Assembly (NCBI GenBank): GCA_938046115.1
Contig: CALIXX010000030.1
Coordinates: 1 to 9,513 of the forward strand
Source of the DNA: an uncultured Candidatus Saccharibacteria bacterium
GTDB taxonomy: Bacteria; Patescibacteriota; Saccharimonadia; Saccharimonadales; Saccharimonadaceae
Length of the DNA: 9,513 bases
Direction: 5' to 3'
In this document: piece by piece, positions 5,624 through 9,513 of the stretch
Layout: every line of letters starts with the position of its first letter
How positions within the stretch are numbered: position 1 is the first letter of the stretch
Made by a program: the position numbers and the translations under genes
Notes under the pieces: generated by a model
What the model was told of the DNA's origin: nothing
Databases searched by the model: none
What the model saw: the letters and a program-made list of their open reading frames with translations, nothing else

Positions 5624-6442
5624 ATGGCGCAATCGACTCGTTGGCAACGCAGACTAGCACGGCTCAAATGGCTGAGTTTTACTGCTGTGGCAGTAATTTT
5701 GTTAGGGTATATGTATTGGGATGTCGAGCTCAGCCCGGCAGCCTCTACCACCAAGACTGCCGGCAGTGGTCTGGAAAAAACACTTGTGCTGGGCACCGAC
5801 CCCGGCTTTAAGCCGTTTGAATATAAGCAGGGGCAGGAGATCGTTGGCTTTGATATTGACCTTGTGCGGGAGATTGCTAAGGACACAAACCGTTCGTTAC
5901 AAATTGAGGAGATCGCCTTTGATGGTCTCTTGCCAGCACTACAGGCTGGGCGAATCGACCTCATTGCAGCTGGTATGACTGTCACGCCAGACCGGCGCAA
6001 GAATGCTGAGTTTTCGCACACGTACTATACTGCAGCGCAAAAGATAATTGTGCCAAAGACTGGCTCAACAATTGCCACCAGTGATGACCTCATTGGCAGG
6101 CGAATCGGTGTACAGCTCGGCACGACAGCAGATACGCTGGCACACAAGATTCGTGGGGCGCACGTGGTACAACTCCAATCGACAGCTAGTGTGGTGCAAG
6201 AGCTCAGCAGTCGGCGGATCGACGCTGCCATTATGGATGATGGGCCAGCTCAGCAATACCTCGCCACAAACCCGCAGCTCGTTGCCTTACCACGCAACCT
6301 CTCACGCGAAGACTACGCCATTGCTATCAAAAAGGGCAATAGCAAACTACTCGCTGAGGTAAACGCTAGCATTGCCGCAATGAAGCGTGATGGCCGCTAT
6401 GAGAAACTTATCAAGAAACACTTTGGAGTAGCCCAGCCATGA
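5624..6442 (+). CDS. Amino acid ABC transporter substrate-binding protein, membrane-anchored
   Basis: This is a type II periplasmic-binding-fold protein of the polar amino acid (SBP_bac_3) family, 272 residues, which captures an amino acid outside the membrane and passes it to the permease. After a basic N-terminus (RWQRRLARLKW) there is one hydrophobic segment (about 16-32). There is no cysteine at all, so it is not a lipoprotein, and it is probably tethered by an uncleaved signal anchor. The mature part starts with LVLGTDPGFKPFEY (54-67). GFDIDLVREIA (75-85) and GMTVTPDRRK (117-126) follow, the latter holding the Arg that binds the ligand carboxylate in this family. VQLGTTAD (163-170) and RIDAAIMDDGPAQ (198-210), with the family's acidic ligand-binding residue, complete the pocket. 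The substrate cannot be fixed from sequence. ATG 5624 is chosen from the promoter, and an upstream ATG-less extension would read into it. It overlaps the permease gene by four bases (ATGA). Confidence 0.94.
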   Translation: MAQSTRWQRRLARLKWLSFTAVAVILLGYMYWDVELSPAASTTKTAGSGLEKTLVLGTDPGFKPFEYKQGQEIVGFDIDLVREIAKDTNRSLQIEEIAFDGLLPALQAGRIDLIAAGMTVTPDRRKNAEFSHTYYTAAQKIIVPKTGSTIATSDDLIGRRIGVQLGTTADTLAHKIRGAHVVQLQSTASVVQELSSRRIDAAIMDDGPAQQYLATNPQLVALPRNLSREDYAIAIKKGNSKLLAEVNASIAAMKRDGRYEKLIKKHFGVAQP

Positions 6443-7140
6443 ATGTATGGGATATCCTCTTTGGCGATGAGCGCTATCTCTTCTTGTGGCGCGGCCTAGA
6501 AGTGACCATCCTCCTGACCGTCTTTTCGACAATCATTGGGCTTGTGATTGGCCTGGTTGTCGCTCTTATGCAGCAGTCTGCCTGGCAGCCATTTCGCCGA
6601 TGCAAGCTGCATCGTCTCCAGCACTGGCGGCCATGGGCGAGCCTAGCCAATGCCTATACTACGATCATTCGTGGCACGCCCGCTTTGGTGCAGCTACTCA
6701 TTATGTATTACGTGGTATTTGGCTCGTACCGTGGGGTGCCAAAACTGTGGATTGCAAGTCTCGCCTTTGGTATCAACAGTGGTGCATACATTGCTGAGAT
6801 TATTCGCGGTGGGATCGAAAGTATCAATAGCGGACAAGTCGAAGCGGCGCGCTCGCTTGGCTTGAGTCGCTGGCAAACCATGCGCTATATCATCCTCCCC
6901 CAAGCACTCAAGCAGTCATTGCCATCACTGATCAGCGAAGGGATTTCACTCCTCAAGGAGACGTCGGTCGTTGGCTGGATTGGTATGAACGATCTAATGC
7001 GCGGTGCTGATAATATCCGCTTCCAAACAGCCACCGCCTTTGAATCGCTCTTTGCCGCTGCAATGATTTACCTCGCTCTCACCACGTTATTTACGTGGGT
7101 GATGAATCGAGTAGAGAGGAGGCTCAAGGCGCATGATTAA
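6439..7140 (+). CDS. Amino acid ABC transporter permease, HisM/GlnP type
   Basis: This is the membrane channel subunit of the polar amino acid importer, 233 residues. Hydrophobic segments lie at about 22-44, 82-97, 103-122, 163-182 and 201-222, matching the five-helix plan of the family. The RGTPALVQ motif (78-85) and the cytoplasmic EAA loop that docks on the ATPase (EAARSLGLSRWQTMRYIILP, 135-154) are clear. The loop after the first helix (about 45-72, with FRRCKLHRLQHWRPW) is basic and about ten residues longer than I would expect in relatives. It fits a cytoplasmic location. The start codon overlaps the stop of the binding protein gene as ATGA, so translation is probably coupled, with a weak GGAG (6425-6428) ten bases upstream. 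The 3' end overlaps the ATPase gene by eight bases. The protein may form a homodimer, since no second permease is present. Confidence 0.96.
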   Translation: MNVWDILFGDERYLFLWRGLEVTILLTVFSTIIGLVIGLVVALMQQSAWQPFRRCKLHRLQHWRPWASLANAYTTIIRGTPALVQLLIMYYVVFGSYRGVPKLWIASLAFGINSGAYIAEIIRGGIESINSGQVEAARSLGLSRWQTMRYIILPQALKQSLPSLISEGISLLKETSVVGWIGMNDLMRGADNIRFQTATAFESLFAAAMIYLALTTLFTWVMNRVERRLKAHD

Positions 7141-7861
7141 TATCAAGCAGCTCCGCAAGCACTATGGCAATAATTATGTCTTGCGCGGCATTGACCTGAC
7201 AATCAAGCGGGGAGAGGTTGTGGTCCTCTTGGGCTCGAGTGGTGGTGGCAAAAGCACGCTGCTTCGCTGTATTAATATGATTGAGACGCCGACAAGCGGG
7301 GAAGTATGGGTTGATGGTATTGATATGACCAATCCAGCGACCGACCTCAACAAAGCCCGAACTGAGCTTGGCATGGTCTTCCAGCAGTTTAACCTCTTTC
7401 CGCACATGACCGTGCTTGAAAATATCATGCTAGCACCACTCAAGGTGCGCAAACTATCGAGAGCCAAGGCCAAGCGTCAGGCGCTTCAAATGCTCGATCT
7501 GGTTGGCCTTCGCGCCAAAGCCCAAGAATACCCAAGTCATCTCTCGGGTGGGCAAAAGCAGCGGGTAGCGATTGCCCGTGCCTTGGCAATGCAGCCAAAA
7601 GTCTTGCTCTTTGATGAGCCAACGAGTGCACTCGACCCCGAGATGGTCGATGAGGTACTAGCGGTCATTAAGCACCTTGCCGAAACAGGGATCACGATGA
7701 TCGTCGTCACACACGAGATGTCATTTGCGCGCGATGTCGCATCACGGATTGTCTTCCTTGATGGGGGTAAGATTATTGAAGATGGTACACCAGCGCAGGT
7801 CATTAATCACTCCACGCAACCAAAGGTCCGCACCTTCTTCGCTGCACTCAGTAATAATTGA
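7133..7861 (+). CDS. Amino acid ABC transporter ATP-binding protein, GlnQ/HisP type
   Basis: This subunit hydrolyses ATP to drive uptake by the importer. Its 242 residues are the full family length. Walker A is GSSGGGKST (34-42), with SSGG where GPSGSGKST is commonest. The Q-loop is MVFQQFNLFPHMTVLEN (81-97), the typical signature of the polar amino acid branch. The ABC signature LSGGQ is at 137-141, Walker B VLLFDEP at 157-163, the D-loop SALD at 165-168 and the H-loop His is 194 (VVTHEM). All catalytic residues are present. A ribosome site GAGAGGAGG (7114-7122) lies ten bases before ATG 7133 inside the permease gene. This is the last gene of the operon. No hairpin terminator is seen after its TGA stop, which is overlapped by the promoter region of the next gene, so some read-through is likely. 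Confidence 0.97.
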   Translation: MINIKQLRKHYGNNYVLRGIDLTIKRGEVVVLLGSSGGGKSTLLRCINMIETPTSGEVWVDGIDMTNPATDLNKARTELGMVFQQFNLFPHMTVLENIMLAPLKVRKLSRAKAKRQALQMLDLVGLRAKAQEYPSHLSGGQKQRVAIARALAMQPKVLLFDEPTSALDPEMVDEVLAVIKHLAETGITMIVVTHEMSFARDVASRIVFLDGGKIIEDGTPAQVINHSTQPKVRTFFAALSNN

Positions 7862-7895
7862 CACATTCCTCTATGCTATAATGCGTCCAAGGAGG
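7858..7895 (+). promoter_or_regulatory. Extended -10 promoter with a minimal leader for the DUF4253 gene
   Basis: TGC-TATAAT (7874-7882) is a perfect extended -10 element. The expected +1 is 7889, the first base of the Shine-Dalgarno AAGGAGG (7889-7895), which is six bases from ATG 7902. The leader is therefore about 13 bases. A perfect TTGACA (7858-7863) overlaps the upstream stop codon but is only 13 bases from the -10 box, too close for normal use. Confidence 0.75.
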
Positions 7896-7901
7896 AATAG
7901 T

Positions 7902-8666
7902 ATGTCAGATACAATGCAGCGATTCAAAACACTCTTTGCCGGAAGCGGCGTCGATTACGTAGAATGCGAAGTCGTTAATGCGACGCAGCGCTATCTACAG
8001 TTACGCGAGCAGGGTAAGCGCGAGAGTTTTACGCCGGTGATTGTGACGCTCGATGACCTTATCCTAGATGAGATAGCGGAAGGCTTAGAGAGCGCTGGCG
8101 TCCAGACAATCTCCGAGCTTGTGCGGCGCACCATGGAAGCATCGCAGGCAATTGATGTACCAGCCTTCTTTGCTCACGTTGCGCAGGAGCTGCCAGCTGA
8201 AACAGCGAAAAAGGATCAGCAGATCTCTACTGTGGATGACTATTTTGCGCCGGGCTTCTCGGCATCGCCTGATGACGATGACCCTACGACAGTTGACTTC
8301 ATCAGCCCATTCCAGGCAGATAGTGACAATCCGGTTATTATTATCAAACTACCAACCACAGCGCCGTATGAGGCACTCGCCTATCTCTGTATGGGTGGCT
8401 GGAATGATTGTCCCGAGCCAGCTATCCAGGTGGCGGTATCGCGCTATTGGTATGAGAAGTACGGTGCTGTGCCTGCCGCTATCAGTCATGATACTGTTGA
8501 ATATTACGTCGAGCATCCACCGCAGACCGATGCCGATGCTAAGGTGGTTGCCGTTGAGCTCTTCTATTTTTCATATGGCGACGCAGTCTATCAAGGGTCG
8601 GAGACCTTTGAAGCTTTGGCAAACCAGGTATACGGCAGTCGACAGTGGTATGTTTGGTGGGACTAG
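7902..8666 (+). CDS. DUF4253 domain-containing protein
   Basis: This is a 254-residue protein of unknown molecular function. The C-terminal half (about 155-254) carries what I recognise as the DUF4253 pattern. It has GGWNDCPEP (165-173), RYWYEKYGAVPAAISHDT (181-198), VEHPP (203-207), YFSYGDAVYQG (222-232) and a tryptophan-rich end RQWYVWWD (247-254). The N-terminal half contains REQGKRESFTPVIVTLDD (35-52), also seen in relatives. An acidic, proline-containing linker with four consecutive Asp (124-127) joins the halves. There is no signal peptide or membrane segment, so it is probably cytosolic. ATG 7902 is fixed by the AAGGAGG six bases upstream. An open frame reaches back into the ATPase gene but has no ribosome site there. 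It has its own promoter, so a link with the importer is not implied. The family assignment is from memory of conserved residues. Confidence 0.88.
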   Translation: MSDTMQRFKTLFAGSGVDYVECEVVNATQRYLQLREQGKRESFTPVIVTLDDLILDEIAEGLESAGVQTISELVRRTMEASQAIDVPAFFAHVAQELPAETAKKDQQISTVDDYFAPGFSASPDDDDPTTVDFISPFQADSDNPVIIIKLPTTAPYEALAYLCMGGWNDCPEPAIQVAVSRYWYEKYGAVPAAISHDTVEYYVEHPPQTDADAKVVAVELFYFSYGDAVYQGSETFEALANQVYGSRQWYVWWD

Positions 8667-8670
8667 CTAC

Positions 8671-8699
8671 TTTACTTTTTTGCCACCGCACCCTATAAT
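8671..8699 (+). promoter_or_regulatory. tuf promoter
   Basis: TTTACT (8671-8676, 4 of 6 matches to TTGACA) and a perfect TATAAT (8694-8699) are separated by 17 bases. The expected +1 is about 8706. It begins five bases after the stop of the DUF4253 gene. No convincing terminator separates the two genes. Confidence 0.75.
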
Positions 8700-8705
8700 A
8701 AATCC

Positions 8706-8797
8706 TAACGCGCGACGCGTTTTGTCGTAGTGTCTCTACTCCGGCAAGTAGCTCGCGTCGTACCAAATATTAACATAAGTAAGGAGTACTTACCTAC
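8706..8797 (+). promoter_or_regulatory. Structured 5' leader of tuf
   Basis: The leader of about 92 bases contains several pairing options. AACGCG-CGA-CGCGTT (8707-8721) forms a hairpin at the very 5' end. CGACGCG (8713-8719) can instead pair with CGCGTCG (8754-8760). Inside that loop, GTAG/CTAC (8727-8730 with 8736-8739) competes with CTACT/AGTAG (8736-8740 with 8747-8751). The ribosome site AGGAG (8782-8786) is the loop of a perfect six-base hairpin TAAGTA/TACTTA (8776-8781 with 8787-8792). No known riboswitch or ribosomal protein binding motif was recognised. Confidence 0.45.
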
Positions 8798-9513
8798 ATG
8801 GCAGATTTCGATCGAAGTAAGCCACACATTAACGTTGGTACTATGGGTCACGTCGACCACGGTAAAACAACGTTAACGGCTGCCATCACTCACGTGTTGG
8901 CAAAGCGTCTTCCAAGCGATGTAAACAAGCCTCGCAACTACGAAGACATCGACAACGCTCCTGAGGAGAAGCAACGCGGTATTACCATCGCCAGCTCCCA
9001 CCAGGAATACGAGTCGGAGAAGCGCCACTACGCGCACGTTGACATGCCAGGTCACGCCGACTATGTCAAGAACATGATTACTGGTGCCGCTCAGATTGAC
9101 GGTGCTGTGCTGGTGGTTGCCGCCAACGACGGCCCATTGCCACAGACAAAAGAACACATACTGCTCGCTCGTCAGGTTGGTGTGCCAAAGATCGTCGTCT
9201 TCCTCAACAAGATGGACTTGGCCGACCCAGAGTTGGTTGAGCTGGTTGAGATGGACGTCCGCGAGCTGCTCACCAAGAACGGCTACGACGGCGACAATAC
9301 GCCAATCATCAAGGGTTCAGCCACCAAAGCTCTCGAAGGCGACAAAGAGTCTGAAGACGCTATCATGGAATTGGTCAAGGCGATGGACGACTACTTCGAG
9401 CTGCCAAAGCGCGACCTCGACAAGCCATTCTTGATGCCAATCGAAGATGTCTTCTCGATCAAAGGCCGCGGCACCGTCGCAACCGGTCGTATCGAACAGG
9501 GCATTATTAAGCT
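8798..9513 (+). CDS. tuf: Translation elongation factor Tu, cut by the window end
   Basis: EF-Tu carries aminoacyl-tRNA to the ribosome as a GTP complex. The start is ATG 8798, 11 bases after AAGGAG, and 238 complete codons are visible out of roughly 395, covering the GTPase domain and the start of domain 2. G1 is GHVDHGKT (17-24), G2 RGITI (60-64) and G3 DMPGH (82-86), with His86 as the catalytic histidine. G4 NKMD (137-140) is standard, unlike in the EF-G of this window. Two deviations stand out. The usual DCPGH is DMPGH, replacing a cysteine known to be reactive in E. coli EF-Tu. The G5 motif reads GSATKAL (173-179) instead of GSALKAL. The segment between G2 and G3 (ASSHQEYESEKRHYAHV) is also lineage-specific. 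The gene has its own promoter and is separated from fusA by about 3.9 kb of unrelated genes. Confidence 0.98.
   Translation, partial: MADFDRSKPHINVGTMGHVDHGKTTLTAAITHVLAKRLPSDVNKPRNYEDIDNAPEEKQRGITIASSHQEYESEKRHYAHVDMPGHADYVKNMITGAAQIDGAVLVVAANDGPLPQTKEHILLARQVGVPKIVVFLNKMDLADPELVELVEMDVRELLTKNGYDGDNTPIIKGSATKALEGDKESEDAIMELVKAMDDYFELPKRDLDKPFLMPIEDVFSIKGRGTVATGRIEQGIIK

Noticed and set aside
5521..6021. Longer N-terminus for Hsp20, reaching back to 6021 on the minus strand
   Set aside because: It overlaps the binding protein gene and the divergent promoters, while ATG 5520 has TAAGGAGG at the ideal distance.
7725..7901. Longer N-terminus for the DUF4253 protein from 7725
   Set aside because: It lies inside the ATPase gene without a ribosome site, while ATG 7902 has both promoter and AAGGAGG.
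8636..8690. Possible terminator after the DUF4253 gene (GGTGG...CCACC around a T-run)
   Set aside because: The pairing is only five bases across a long loop that contains the T-run, so it is not an intrinsic terminator. The T-run is part of the tuf promoter.

Overview
This window looks like a compact, streamlined bacterial chromosome segment, most likely from Patescibacteria/CPR and plausibly Saccharibacteria (TM7). That assignment is an inference from four things: short gaps, tightly packed genes with near-consensus sigma-70 boxes, divergent translation factors, and a lone type IV pilin. TGA is used as a stop (substrate-binding protein and ABC ATPase genes), so the code is not the Gracilibacteria/Absconditabacteria one in which TGA is glycine. 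No tRNA, rRNA, insertion sequence or CRISPR array was found.

Layout. Positions 1-990 hold two small unknown genes facing each other across a shared perfect-stem terminator. The second resembles small immunity-type proteins, and this end reads as more AT-rich than the rest. Positions 1148-2722 hold a divergent pair of exported proteins, a single-pass membrane protein with four extracellular cysteines (minus) and a type IV prepilin (plus), fired from back-to-back promoters. Positions 2849-4942 are fusA (EF-G), followed by a convergent hsp20 gene with terminators between them. Positions 5624-7861 are a three-gene polar amino acid ABC importer operon (binding protein, permease, ATPase) with overlapping genes, divergent from hsp20. 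Positions 7902-8666 encode a DUF4253-family protein with its own promoter. Position 8798 to the window end is tuf (EF-Tu), cut by the window edge at codon 238.

How the parts fit. The genes serve translation (EF-G, EF-Tu), protein homeostasis (Hsp20), amino acid uptake for a probable auxotroph, and the cell surface (pilin and the four-cysteine protein). fusA and tuf are close together but not in a classical str operon.

The two most interesting signals are these. (1) EF-G is otherwise well conserved, yet both motifs that normally read the guanine base are changed: G4 is NKIN instead of NKxD, and the G5 SAFKNKG segment is missing. (2) Three genes have a -10 box placed so that the transcript should begin at or one base before the start codon, with no Shine-Dalgarno sequence. 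All three encode proteins with an N-terminal membrane segment. The cytosolic genes whose upstream sequence is visible carry clear Shine-Dalgarno sites. I did not find a convincing new multi-gene defence or biosynthetic system.
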